Assembly (NCBI RefSeq): GCF_040412425.1
Contig: NC_089741.1
Location: forward strand, 46,554,358 to 46,618,357
Origin: Macrobrachium rosenbergii
Lineage: Eukaryota; Arthropoda; Malacostraca; Decapoda; Palaemonidae
Length of the DNA stretch: 64,000 nucleotides
Direction of reading: 5' to 3'
The translations under genes were made by a program, and so were the position numbers. The notes under the pieces are model-generated. The model did no database searches, was not told the origin of the DNA, and worked only from the letters and a program-made list of their open reading frames with translations. Every line of letters begins with the position of its first letter. Position 1 is the first letter of the stretch. This document shows, one piece after another, positions 36,101 to 51,100 of the stretch.

Positions 36101-39100
36101 TTTTACAAACATTAGTGTAGTGACTAAAGCAATGCCATAACCAGACACCTGACAGTCATTTTCACCAAAACCTACAATCTTTATAAACCTAGTTCCTTAT
36201 TTCTTTGTTGTTATATTTGCCAGGCAGTTTTACCCACCTTTAGTAAAAAATAACTATTTCAATGAGAAAACAGAATAAATCCGAAACATTTCAAAGCAAT
36301 GTAGCACATTATACTGCCGAGGGTAACGTCCTACTTACCATTCAGCACACTCTTTACCAATTGATTATTCTTTAGCCGCTGATCCTTTCAGTATCCAACA
36401 AATTAATAATATATCTTTTATCGAAGCTGAAAGGTTGAATGTACTGTAATAGGTCAAAGCCAACAAACAATGAAGGATTGCATAAATATCTTAATACTGA
36501 TATTCCCGTTTGCGTGATAAAGATCAATGCCCTCTCCCATCCTGTCACCACTATGAGTACTTTTAATGATAGAGATAGTTTAACCAGGCCACCAATCCAC
36601 TAACAGCAAATGCCTATACTGTACTTAAAAGCTTTCAAATTATCACAATCACACACTCAAACAAAATGTTGCCAAGTACATGAACAATCTGTGATAAAAT
36701 ATCAAAACGTTGAACATCTGGCAAACTGGAAATATTTCCACATAACAGCCAAGAGTGTAGAATACAACTAATTCAAGCATTACTGATTTGTAACTAACCT
36801 GCCAGCCTGATAAATCTGTACATGCAGTTGCCCCATCTACTTCTTCAACAACCACATCTTCCGCATCCACCACTACACTGTTTGGTGCAACATCGCAAGC
36901 AGTTGTACATACAGTTGATGAGATATCTGTCATTTTGGGCAATGTTGAAACTGTGGTGGAAAGACTTTCAGTAGGCATATTACTAGTTGAGGTAGAAGGG
37001 GTTCTAGCAAGAAGTGAACGAGCTGCTTCAGGGGTCATCTGAAAGATATACAAATAATCAGATATATATCAGGGGTCATCTCAAAGATGCACAAATAGTC
37101 AGATATGTAGTGTATGTAAAACTAAAATGGCATGCTGTTATCAGATATATCTAACTCCCCATAAAAACTTAAACACCAAAGAAATATTTACCACAGACGA
37201 CAGTATTGGTGCAGCTACCGATCCCAGTTTCCCAGGCAGAGTCTTATAATCGTCTTGGGTGTCCGAGTCTAGGCTAGACCCAGCATAATGGAGAGGATTT
37301 CCAGAAAGAGGTATTCCCCCATCAACTGCTTGGAGAGGAGGCAAGGGAGATTCTGCTCCGACACCAACACCACGAATTCCCAAGTCTAACTGAGACTGGC
37401 GGGTCTGGTAAAGTTAGATGAGAAAAATTAGTGATGGTATCACACTACTTATAAGGCAAAAATTTTATCCCTTTATATGACCCTATTTCTATAGTGTATA
37501 TCATTTCAATAACATATGACTACAAGTTAATGATCATGAACCTAAAGTAATCAGTTATTTTTCAACCAGACCACAATCATATGAATAAAATATCTCAGTG
37601 TAGTTCAATCATCTAAATATAAAACCCAGGATATGTAAAGGCTACCAAATGACATTCAGAGAAATTCAATAGCCTCTTTCTTTCAATCACATTTTGTATA
37701 AATGATGAGAGTGGCTGTACCATCATCAAAACCAGTGGTGTCACCTCTAGTGCCTCATTTTATTACCTAACTCTGAGTGATGACTATATAAGCAATATTC
37801 TCAAACCTTGAACCATGCCACAGCCTTTAAACTAGTGCATGTGGGCAACCTCAAGCACATTTTTAATACACCTAATTTTTATGATAAATTATTTACCTAA
37901 CTTTACTATCACCAATTTTGCTTACACATTTTCTTTCCCTCTACCTTCATTTTACAGTATATATTTTCTTTTTTCACATGCACAGTGATTTGGTTACTGT
38001 TGTTAGTCCACTAAATAGTCTTGAAACACGTTTCACGAAAAAGAGAGCACAATTTGAGTGATGAAGACAATTACCAAGCACCAGCAACCAACTAACATGT
38101 GAAATGCAATTGGTTGCCAAAACCACTTGAAAAAAATTTATTTGAACTTTTATGTAGCCTTTCTGCATATATTCTGACCAATCAAAATCAAGTACTTAAA
38201 CAATCAGTGGAAAATTACAGTACAGAATCAGTGTAGTACAGTATACAGGATCATGAACAGGAAAGAAACAACTTGAAACAATGCAAGAGCATAACCCAAA
38301 CAGGAAGCTAGTGTCCCATCTTGACAATGATTTCTTAAATGTATCAAGACTAAAAAATAATTTGGTATATATATTTCATACAATATACATAAAGTGCCCT
38401 CAGCCATCATGTTCTTAAATATTTTAAACATTTTACCTGTGATTTACAATTCTAAAATGACAGTACATACTCTGAAGATTTTAAGTTCCACCAAGACATG
38501 TTAAATATTCAAATCACATTTTGCTAATACTAATATATAATCAACTGTAGCAGGATACTTACTCTGTGAATTTCATCAGAAATGGTCTCAAGGTTGGCAA
38601 GAGCCTGAGCATAAGTCATCTTGGCTCCAGTGACACTTTCTTCTAACTGTCGCACTCTTTGTTTCTGGGCTTCTAGCTGCTGGTTTATAGCTGCCTTCAA
38701 CTCAAAATAAGGTCTGTAGAAATCATGTCCATTAAAACATTTATGTGCAAATTATGGCTAGATTAAAGACTTACTTTAGCAACTATTTTTCCCAAAGGCT
38801 GTATACAAATTGTATGGGTTAATATATGTGGTGAAACTGAACTTAATGAGGAACATAATACTGCATTCATAATCATGCTCTTACATGAATTTATCTTGAA
38901 ATGAACCAAGTGTAAAAAATCTGGAAACTGTGCAAAGTGCCACCTCATTTTGGATGTTTGTCAAAAGTAACACAAAAAAAACTAGGAATTCCAAAAATAA
39001 CACATTAACACTTCCAAAAATGTGAGTCAGTTTTTTAAAACTAAACTACAGTACTACTACTTTCATTTTTTCAAAAATGTTTACTCCTTACTTCATAGAA

Positions 39101-42100
39101 ATCAACCTGTGTAAAAGAAAGACCTTCAGGACCTAATGCGTTTGGTGTCCAAGTAAAAACAAACTAGACACATGACAGCGGGCTTCCAAGCTCCAGTCAT
39201 AGTTGCAAACTATCAGATGGAGACATCGCACTAATGACATAGCACCATGATGGTCAAGTCCCTAAGCTCATTCTACTGTAGGTTTAACCTAAGTAGAATG
39301 GGGGTCTTGCCTGGTAATGCTCTGGTTCTTCAAATGAACCATGGTAGCAATATTCAAAATACACTGGCAAATTTCCTTTCCATCTAAATCTGAGAGCAAA
39401 CACTCCAGGCGTATAGCATTAATTTCTAAAACATTCAAGTGTTCCTTGACAAGAAGATAATATCAGGTGTCCAAGCTTCAGCAAAGAGAGAATAAGGTAC
39501 CTGATATTACGGGTACCTCTACGTAACCCTCAGGGAAGGTGGAAAACCTTAAAGCTTCCCTTCGGTAGGGTGCAACTTCCAATAAAATAAAAGTTGCAGC
39601 TGTGGATGTGCTAAACCTGGAGAAGGCTCCAAATATATACAGTACCAGCAGAAACTATTGTGCGCCCATTATTGAGTGTTCAGAATTATCTTTTTGGTGA
39701 AGAAGGAGGTACCACTTAAATGGGGACTGGAAGAGCCAATGCCAAATCTCCATGAATAGGCTGGCATGGAAATGACCTCACTATAGTACCTGTTAAGTTG
39801 GAAAACGAAAAATAATCATTCAATCATTCTGACATGACACCACTGCTTAGCCACCACAGGCAATAATGCTCAAAGGATCTCATCATTACTCATATAATTT
39901 TAAAACCAAATTTTCAAGCATATGCATTCATAAAGTTAGTCTCAAAGTAACTAATCAAAGTGTCCATGAATATGATCAACTCTGGGAAACTTCTACCAAC
40001 AAGTGTTTGTAAGATCAGTGAAGATTTTCCCGTATACTTAATTGTCAAGATTTATGACAGGTACTTTCTGCAGCAGCTTCATTGCCATCATTCACATTTT
40101 TATGTTGGGTTTCCTTCTTCACATTTACTTCCGAGAAAAGGTATTTCTCAACAGATGGTTGAAAATTTAAGGTAGTCTCCTGTAACACAACTGTTAGGGA
40201 GGTATAGTTTCTTGAAATTACATATGACAGAAGATCAGCTGCTGAATTTAATGTCAAGAAAGACAACACTGAAAAAACTTCCACCCTCAGGAGTCTAAGG
40301 ACCCTTGACCCAAGAACTCACAGCTCAGGGGTAGGTTAAAACTTCCAGGTTTGTTAAACTGCCTATTGCCTTGCAATAATGAAAATAACTAAAAATCCAA
40401 TAATGAAAGTAACTAAAAATCTCAAACAGAAAAAAGTTGATATTCAAAAAGAATCTATAAAGTACAAACCAATGGCACAATGGAATATTCTAATTATCTA
40501 CTGATGACAAAATTCAAACGAAGGGTTCAAGGGGTGTCATCACATTTACTTCAACAATACTTCACAAAACAACATCTTCCTTTTAAGAATATGACATATG
40601 ATCATCATACATTCCAAAGTATGTATTTATTTTCATTGAGAAACTATCAAGTTTCATTTTTAATTAATTAAAACTACTCCTTAGTCAACAAAACTGACAA
40701 AATATTAAATATTTTAGATTCAATAAACTAATAGCTGAAAAGGTCAAAATCATATTCAGTCCATGGAATTTCACTATAATCTTAGTTCTGCACACATTAT
40801 TCTGAAAGGCAAAGCATGCTGTCTAATCTTTCAACAAGATTGCTATCATCAGGAGGGAGCCTCCTTTGTTCTCCAGTAATCTACCAAAACAAATTCAGTT
40901 TAGAGATTAACAAGATGGGCATCACTGTTTTGGAACTGCTAAGCAGAAACAAAATGTAGAATGTTTTTCATGTTCCATAAATACATATACCCAATTATAC
41001 CATATGCTGTACTGCCTGGCCCGGTAAGGTACCAAGCAAGATCCAGGTCAATAATATGTTATAAGAGCTCTTGAGTCTTCACACTAACCAATAGACACAT
41101 CCTTCTAACTATCATTAATGTTACTGATGCTCTAAAATCCTGAAGCAGATATAGACCAAGCCAACCACAGAGGGTGGAAGAAGTCCACTCTCAGTTAAAT
41201 TACTATTATCACTACAATTAAGCTGAGCATTGTTACTTGTGGTTTATAACAACTTATGCTCTCTACCACAATCTCCTCCACCCCTCTTCACCAAAATCAA
41301 ATTATGTGCCCTCACAAAGTACAGGCCTTACTTTATTCATAGTCAGTCACTACTTGGGTGGGAAGTGATGTTTCCCTCTTCAGCATACTGTCCAACTGTA
41401 AACTGATAGGGTTTTTATGAAGTAGTGGAAAATTTTAAGGATCTCAGGACATAAACAGGGAAGCCTGTGATGTGTTGTGAAATACAAAAGACTGAGTTAT
41501 TATTAATCTTCATGAAGAGATGATGCTGTATTATCCAACCAACAGGACAAAAACTTTCTGTTGCTATTCACAAACCTATGCTAAGGTCTTAATGAAAATT
41601 TTACCATCAATATTGCACAACAAAAGCAAAATTACATTATTAGAAAGTAATGATATAAAAATGCTATTCAGAAATGTTATACTGTAATCTTGAACAGTTC
41701 CAAAAGTCAGGGAATCTCTGCAAGCTATTGGTCAGTCAGCAGACACACAAAAAGCATTTTAGTTAACCACTAGGGACCTGAGGGAACCTGTATGCACAAG
41801 TTAACCTGGCAGAGCTAGCTATAGTGGAATCAGGTGTATGAAAGTAGGCAAAACACACAAAATGGGCAAAGTTAAAGTAAAGTTTGTGTTGAAACAAAGT
41901 AAATTTTCTAACAATATCTATAGGCAGTCCTCTGTGATAGTTTTTGTGATCTTATCACAATTCCATTATTTCTTATCATTTGTAAAACTGGACAGAATTA
42001 TCCTGTGGTTGTGCTGTCAGGCTAAAGATACTGTACTTCTACAAACACAACTTACTACTGCATTGCAAAGTGAGCAGTTAAAATGCCATGATAACAAATA

Positions 42101-45100
42101 CAAAATTCTTAACTGGTGGTGCATTCCTGTAATCACTACATGTACTGCATCACTACTTCCAAATTCTGACAAGAACTGTCGTCCAAGTTTTTGCTACACT
42201 GATATCAATTTACAAATCTTTATGTTAAAAGATGAAGAGGAAGAACACTAAGTAACTAACCCTCAATACTCTTCACCCCTCTACATATCACCTTATCTAC
42301 CACTTAGTGAGTTCACGTCCTTTCTTTGCTTTTTCTACCCATTTCCTTTTCTTTCCCATTTTATTTCATGAAATATTTTTTTCTCTCAATTTAGTTATGT
42401 TTAAATACTTACACTTAAATTGTAAACATTTATTAAAAAGTTGGCTAGGGTCCTCTGAAATAACTAGGTTTTTGAGTGGCTAGAAACATATCCCTTGCAA
42501 CTCATCATAATGCTTTTGGTGAATGATCTGTCACCTCATAATCAGTTCTTGAGGGATGTCTGTGGTCATTTATTCCATTTTCTTTCAGTCTGTTATATTT
42601 CAAAACAACAACCAGCATTGCCAACAGGCTTGAAAATCCTGACATTATAATAGGTACAGAAGCTATAAAAAAAAAGACAAGATAATAAAAACTAGAGCTA
42701 ACACACACATCTTTGTCAATTAATAAACAGGGCAGCAAGGCCATTGCATTTGTGAATTGAGTGTGTAGGGGCTCCCTCACATGAGCCTTACCTGAGACGG
42801 AAACTCATGACACTTTATCACTACAGTACTGGCAACTTATTTCCTGGCTAGTGACAGACCAAATTAGGCAGCACAGCTCAAATAAAATTTTAAAAATCTG
42901 TTATGCATGTACATATATTAGTACGGTGCAACTTTATGTTAGTTAGTGACATACAAAGTACACAGTTTTGTTTTGTACTTGTATAGGACAATGACATTTA
43001 AAACAAGAGATTAATAGAAATTTAGAAAATGTGTATGTCAAATAGACATCACCAATCTATTGGTAAGAAGTCACATACAGTACCCTGTTTACCTAATCTT
43101 TAATAATCATACTGTCTATTTACTGACACATATTTTCAGTTAACAAAACAAATGACTTCCTATTCTGATCATTCAAAAATCATGCAACAGGATGCATGCT
43201 AGATAACAAAGTGTTAGTATACTTTACACTTCCGTACACTGTACTATATGAAAAATCCTTCAATAAATCTTTCTTCAATACATAAAGTAGATAAGGTTAC
43301 AAACCGCTGTTTCGTCCAAAAGATACTGCATACATGTCTCTTAGATTACTTAATTACAGTATCAGTATGTCTCCAAAACAGGCTAAAGATTCTTATGATT
43401 GCTTATTTTCTTGACATTTCATGAAACTTATCGCATCATACAAATCCATAACTACTTGAACAAAAACTGTTTATCTAAGTGTGTTCAAACTGATTTTCAG
43501 TTATTGTATTTCACTACAATCCTACAAGTGACAAATTGTGTACAAGATCTACACTTTTTTTTACTATACTAAAAACTCAAGACCCATTACAAACACCATA
43601 ATACTAAAAACTCAAGACCCATTACAAACACCATAACTGAAAAACTACAGAAAATAAAATAAATAACCATAAAGCTGCTCTATGACTAGAAGCTGCATAT
43701 GATGCTCCAGTGAGAGGTACTCTCTCAAAAAGACCGTTGGCTTTGTCAAAATAAACAAATCCTATTCACTGCAAAATCTTAAAAGGATCTCCATCACTAA
43801 AGAGATGTTGATACCTTACATTTCTATGTGAAGGAACTGTAATAGCCTCTTTTACAAACAGAACTAAGATTTCCTGGAAGTGCAACCTTTTACAGCATAT
43901 TCCTAAAATTAAAAATGGATAAAAAAAAATCATAACTTGTCATTAGTTTCCTTTGCATGAACACACATCATTTACTCTTTAGAAATGCTGGAGATATGAG
44001 ATATTAATAAGCAACGAAGAAAATATAGCAAGTTCACAAGTCTCCATCTTTGTTTTCAAACTTTCTCTACATAATTAATATCACTGTATAAGAAACTATT
44101 GGCTTGAATTCTTGTGTTATTAATATTCTGTAAATTATCAATTAAACCTCAAAAACCCAGTTACAAAACCTAAATGTGTAAGCTACTGTATTTTATCAAA
44201 ATATGCAGAGAACTAACCCTCTAACTTCTAATAAAATGAAATATGCAAATTTGAACATGGGGAGCTGTCAAGAGACATCATAAGGAATAAATGGGGTGAT
44301 GAATGTTTTCTTTCTTAAAGTTGTGTTTTCTTTCTTAAAATTAAGTCACTGCAAAAGAAAAGTTTTAAACATATGACTGATTTTCATCCACAAGCCGAAG
44401 TCACACCTCAGAAAGCTGTGAATGGTTACAAGCTCAAATAAAGAGCCTTCCTAAAACAGGCAGCAACTGATTTTCCTAGACCGATGAAGTCTCTCCCCAA
44501 ACTGCTACACCAGGTTAGTCTCACTAACTTGGCATTATATTTTGTGAACAAAGGAAGTTCAGCTAAAACTTCAAGCATAGTGCTCATGTGCCCAAATACA
44601 GCTAAGAAAAATGTTGTAAGTATACCTTAGTTTTACCAGACCACTGAGCTGATTAACAGCTCTCCTAGGGCTGGCCCGAAGGATTAGACTTATTTTACGT
44701 GGCTAAGAACCAATTGGTTACTTAGCAGCAGGATCTACAGCTTTGTGGAATCGAACACATTATAGCTTGAAATGAATTTCTATCACCAGAAATAAATTCC
44801 TCTAACTCTTCACCAGCCGGCCGGGGAATTGAACTCCAGCCCATCGAGTGACAGTCTGCAGCTCTACCGACTCATCCAACAAAGAGCTATAATACAGCTA
44901 AGATTCAGAGGACAAAAAGGTACTTCCTGGCTAATTTCCACACTGCCAGAAAGCAAACATGTATACCAATGCATTGTGGCAAGGACTTGCGACCTGCTGC
45001 TCTTTCAGAGCTGTTAAAAACCAAGCTTACAACTACCAGGATTTATAGTCCTAAGACTACTAAAGACTTGAATTTCAATTCAATGGGCCCTGTGGGATTG

Positions 45101-48100
45101 CTGCACAGGAACAGACTTCATCATCTGAATAATAATAATCAGAGACAAACATATCACCCATGTATGTTATTATATACTGATATGTTTAATGTGCAAGCTT
45201 GGTAAATATTAAAAATTTTCTAATAAATATCTGTGTTGTATGAGTTTTGTGAATCTTCTGTGTAGGTAATCTAATTTTTTTGCCTTTAAATTCTTATATA
45301 AATTCCAGGATTAAGCTGGCTTTCTCATATTTGGCCAGAAAACAGCTCATCAGGTTTATTTGTTATCCTGCTTTCCATGTTTAACTAACACCTAGTGTTT
45401 TGAAACTACACTAGATGTGCTGTGATGTCCTCTAGCAAACTGAGACATCTTTGGTTTTTGTACTTCTAGTCTTGTGAGTGAAATGAATAAATCTTGGGCA
45501 GTCTTCAGTTTTTTTAGAATCTATGTCCTTGACATAGGATGTAGACATTCCATGGTGACAGTGATAACATTAGGGTGTGTCTCAAGAATCTGTGCTTCTA
45601 TCACCTGGGGGACAAAGCATCTCCTGAACTTTCAACGATGTCACACTGTACAGTATCTTATCTTGGAAAACCTGTGTAACTTTCACAATAAGTCAATGGG
45701 CCTTGGGAGCCTATGGTTTGTTACAGTTTAACTGTAACTCTAAAACCTGTGCCTTTATTACATCAGGTTGATTTGTCTCAGAAACTCTAACTGAAATTAC
45801 AGTGTGAAGTGTTTAGACAATCTCTCTGTTAAAGTAAGTCAGTGTGTCATGAAATTCCATTCTTCAATGTATGTCAGTTGACCCATTTGTGTCTCAGTGG
45901 TCACAATGTCTTCTTGATGAACACTGGAATCTGTTTTAATCTTATTATAAAGCAAGATCTACTTCTATGTTACACAGATGAAGGGTAATATTCATGCTGA
46001 AACAAGCATAGCCGCATCTTAAGATAGCCTAAACACCAACCTGGACTTTTGTGAGGCAGAAAGTAAAGGGGGCTTCTTCAAATGCAGGAAACTCATCTGA
46101 ATGGAAGACCTCAAAATTTTGTTTAGCAGCTCATGATTCAATGCTCAGTTAACACAACACCATACTGTTGTGAGTAAAATAAGAGGTTTATACTTTGTAT
46201 GAACAGTTATCAGCTTTTACAATTACATGTACATATACACACACACAGCAGTGGGTGTTTTATATTATATGCAATGGAGCATCAGTACTCCGATAAGGAA
46301 AATGGTGTATCAAAAAATTCTTGTTTGTTTAGTCTTTTATCAATGTGTATTAGGGACCCCTCCACTACTTTCCCAAGAAAAGGTATAAATATGATAGAAG
46401 CACATAGTTTCTTAGTTTATGGTCCACATGTACTGGTTTGAAAAGTAGCAATGGGTCAGTTTCTTTTGGTCATTAGCCACTCTATGACCTTATGACCTCA
46501 ACAAGTGGTTTGGACAATGCATCAACAAAAAGGGGACTACACTGGCACTGAAACTTAAATAAAAACCTTAATCAACTAAAAAATTAATTTAAAAATAGTA
46601 TCTGCTCATGTACTAACGGTCTATCTTACTGTAAAAATTAATGTGATTATCCTAGGTCCCCTCAATTCTTCAGAACCATTATCAACCAGAGTTTAGCATC
46701 GAAACAAAAACTCACATTTCAAGATACCCTTAATCTATGACTCAAGAGATGTCCCACCCATATGTGTGAACATTTAGTTTAGAATTATACAGCAACTGGG
46801 AAACAACACATGGAAGGGCTGACTGGTTTCCCTTATCAGAAGTATATGAAATTTATCTCCAAAGTTAGTCAATTATACTAAGGAGTGACTTATAGTGTTA
46901 TTATTCTTTTAAACACTGAATAAATTTGGAAAAGATTATAAAAAATCAGCTACTTCTTATAAGTACAGTAGTAAAAAACTTACCTGCTTTGTCTTTCTAC
47001 TTACTCAAAAAAATAAAAATACTATGAGACTGTCTACATAATATTATTGGTAGTCCTTTCATGATTCCAATTAAGAATAATTCATTCTCCTTAATTTACC
47101 TGACAATCAACTAAAGCCCACATCACCACTCATTTTTGCAGAAAATGATCATGAAAAGCTTTGACTTTCTCAAATAATTCTGAAACATTTTTGAAAGATT
47201 AAAAAAACATGAAACCCAAGCTAAACAAACATAGAATCATTACTCTCTAAGTGTTTGACCTCTACTGGAGATCATGTGAAGAGTCAAAAATGAAGAGAAA
47301 AATAAACTAGCCATAGGAGCAGCAGCTGGTTCACGACCTACTTACAGCAGCTGCAGCTGGTGCATCCTCGCAAGGTTATTCAATTGCAACAGGCTGCGAC
47401 GTGCATTCAAACTTGGAAGAGAAAAACAAAGGTGGAAAAAAAATAAACAGGCATTCAAGATGCAAGCATATAAGGGATATGTCTGCTACAGTAGGAGAGG
47501 AAAAGCATTACACATTTCAATGACCTAACAAATCATTATTCAACCCACAAAGAAAAAATTATACATCTATGACATTAAAAATTACACTGCAACAACTCTA
47601 ATTATGAACTATTACAAGTTGAATCAAATGCAATATTTCTAATACTGTATTTCTAAAACGTTAATTTCATCACAAGTGTCTGGCCAACTGGTATAATCCT
47701 AGAATGATTCTGTCTTAAGCCAATCACATATGGTAGAGAAGCTCTGCCATTTTATTGGGCTGTACAGGGTTTACTTTCTTCTATATGATTCCCTGTGACA
47801 TAAAATAGACATTACAAATTACCACTAAGACATACCTGCACTTTTTATCAATGATACAAAATAAGCAGAAAATAAAAAGCAAATGAAAAAATTAAAAGGC
47901 TGGGTATATTATATAGTTTATCACATTAGACATAATCAATAACAGATCAAGAAATAAATATTACATTTACTTAAGAACACTATCGTAAATCAAGCACAAA
48001 AACAGAAGAATGCTAAAGCAGATTTACTTGTCTCCTCTATAATTCTTCTGTTAGTTGCATTTGATTTATTATAGTGCTCTTTGATAAGTGTAATATTCCT

Positions 48101-51100
48101 TGTTTCCTATTAATTTTCACTTATTAATTTTTTCATAAAAATCTCTTTACATATGACTAATTTTGTTTGTTGTTAATAACACAGCACTGTCTAAAACAGT
48201 TAATACTATTACATTCTATTCTCTTGCTCCATATTTAAACTCTACTTCATTTACTTTCTTACAATAAAGGAACATTAAAGATATGTACAAATGCAAAAAA
48301 GCATTATACCTGTGAACAATCAGTTACACTCAAGATTCTGAAGACAACTAAGGACATACACTGATGATATAAAATAAACAAAAGACAATATCCAGATAAG
48401 ATTTAGACATGACAAAATCTTTATCACTGAAAGGCAGCTCTGAAACTCGAGGTTTCAAAATCTTTCGTTTGTCAGAAAGCATTAATCAGTGTCTAAATGA
48501 AAATAGAGAGACCCTTATACCTGGTGGCTAATATTCTCGATAAATCACACCCAAGAATTAAAATGCCCACATCAAAAATCAACCCTACATTTCCATACTA
48601 ACTTACGGACTAATGAAAAATAGCTACGCTTTGCCCATGGACCTACCTAAGTGGGCTGAAAGGAGCATAACACTGACTACCTTACTATTAAGTGTGTAAC
48701 TGCCAGACAGACTAAAGTCCCAGGATAATCACAACATGAATACAGAAGTCAAAAAAGGGTGAATGGTTTGGCAGTTCGATCTGGAAGCTAACTAACACCA
48801 GTTGTCAAAGGTCTAGCGTTTACTAAGACCCCATTCCCATGACATGATTCAAATAGTTAGCTATTATCTTGAGAGCAAATGTACCCTGGGGAAAGAAAGA
48901 TGGCAGCAATGTAAAAAAAAAAAAAATTTACCTAAAAGATTACAAAATATGATACAGCTATGAAATCATGGTAACACCCAATACATTTTGTCACTTGAAG
49001 GGATCAAGATAATAACACGCCAACAGAGAGATAAGACTAAGGGAAAGATGGGATAGGTACTGATTATACCTTTTGCAGTCAAGAAATTTTCAAACAGAAA
49101 TGAGAAATGGCCCCATACCTATTGATTCCAGTTGTAAGCTCTCTGGGATATCATGAAAGAGAAGGTCCAGCTTTAAATGTGAATAATCAAGCAAATGGGC
49201 CATAATTATGAGGGAAGCTAATCCATCTGAAATTCATCTCTTCTTGAATGGATTTCTGAAAGTTTGGTTGACACTTATGGGAAGAGTTCCCTTTTGTTAC
49301 GAGATTCTTATGCTGTATATGGAAACAAGCATGACGAGGGATAATAAAGCACTGAACTCAACAAGCAACAGTCATTATGAGGCAAAGAAATCTGAAGAAA
49401 GAAGGATCTAAAAGTGGCCTAACTTTGAAATGTAAACAAACTGAGGAAAGTGGGTAAAATAATGATAAGCAGGTCTTCTACCTGCTTTTGCTTCACTAAT
49501 GAAAAAAAATCATTACAGTATATTTAAAAGGTATAAGAAAGAAAGATACAAAGGAACAATAGAGATGGATGGATGTACAGTATTGAGGGCTAAACCCCAT
49601 ATACTGGGGCAAGAAGGCCACTCAGCCTCATAATTAAAAATAAAATGATAGCAACTGGAAAAATGGTGGTGAGATATGTGCTAGTTTAAAACGCTAATAT
49701 AGTACTACTGTATGCAAGATAGATGAGGAGGTCTTCCACTCTGAGAGCCCGAGTGAATGAGTTCATGCCAGCTTAAGTCAGGAACATGGTCAACAAGCGC
49801 CCAGAAATCCTAATTATCTCAAAGTGCTTGTCAGAGTTTGCGGTCTAACACTTTAAGCATTGCCGAACCAAAGAAACTGCTGTTTCAAGCAAATCGAGAT
49901 TTCATTCTGTCAAGTTTTGAATACCGCTCCCCAGTTTGGTCTTAATCAGCTAACTTGCATTTAAAACTGTTGGGTAAAAACTCTGACAAGATCTTACAAT
50001 TCATTTCTGACTGTTACTCAACTAGCTCACTGCACATACTGCATCTAATTTTCCTAAAACTTATCATCATTTGCAATCAGATCTGAGCCTATAAAATCAT
50101 CTATGAACTACTAGATATAAAGATAATTCCAAGTCTTGCCTTGTCTGTCGTAAGGGTTATTACCACACAATTTCCGGAAGTTTCATTCAAACTGTGGACA
50201 GCTTACAGAATGATATTGTATTCATACTGTAGTGGAATCACTGGAACTTTATAAGTACAGACTGGTGCAAATGCTTGTTATTTAACAGGCTCACAGGAGA
50301 CTCATTTCATAGTTTAATTATGCTTATTCTATTTGTCTTTCTTTCTCATTTTTCTAAAACACCCAAATTAGCTTTATACATCAGATTTAAAATCTTTAAA
50401 CCAAGGATACAATGCATGATGACCTATGCATGTCCACTGTTTGCCTTTTCCAGTGCTCTTGACTACACTGCTTCTAGGTTAACCAATCTTTTTTTGAGAG
50501 TGGACCAGCAAAGAGCAGCCAGGATCAGAGGACACAGGCCACTGTTAAGAACAATTACCTCCACACTACGGCACTAATGAGAAAATATTTTTAAAGCAAA
50601 ATTTGATTTTAAAAATTTTCAAATTATGTCAGTGGTTTATTCTAAGTTCCTATTCTTAATATATGATTCTGAAATCTGTAAAACAAATATACAAGAGAAA
50701 CCTTCCCACAGTTTCCATAAATAACAAAGTAATTAATACCTACAATATTATTTGACAAATACAACATAAGTCAAATGGACGATCCAAATACTTATGCTTT
50801 TCAATCACGTGTACAGTACTTTACCTAAACATGATAAAATAGCCACAAAATCTGCTTTAAAGGGAAAAATTCTATATACAGCACAATATATGACTTCTTT
50901 TCAAAGCCAGGGGAAAAATAGAATGCTTTATATGCAAGAGGCATAGAGTCAAATACCAGACCTATTAGAAGAGGCTTAAAGTTTCTTAGAATGGTAGAGC
51001 ATTAAGCATGTCTTTATCAGTTAAAACATTATCAAGTTTACAAGCATTTTATATTAAAGCTCAAGGATATTCATCCCATTTCTTTAAAGCAAATTCACAC

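Larger units (their letters stand above)
30449..36798 (-). other. SH3BP5 intron (6.35 kb) hosting LINE and SINE debris
   Basis: The intron lies between in-frame exons and holds, from left to right, an RNase H-type LINE 3' part (30645-32100), a second LINE-like tail (32330-33290), an ATT microsatellite, a hairpin region (33396-33590), another LINE 3' end (33961-34260) and a SINE tail scrap (36574-36605). Between 34261 and 36570 I see no recognised repeat. It contains an internal near-repeat (GAATAGGCCGAGG..CGTAGCCTAA near 34365 and GAATGGGCGAGGG..CGTAGCCTAA near 34557). Confidence 0.85.
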
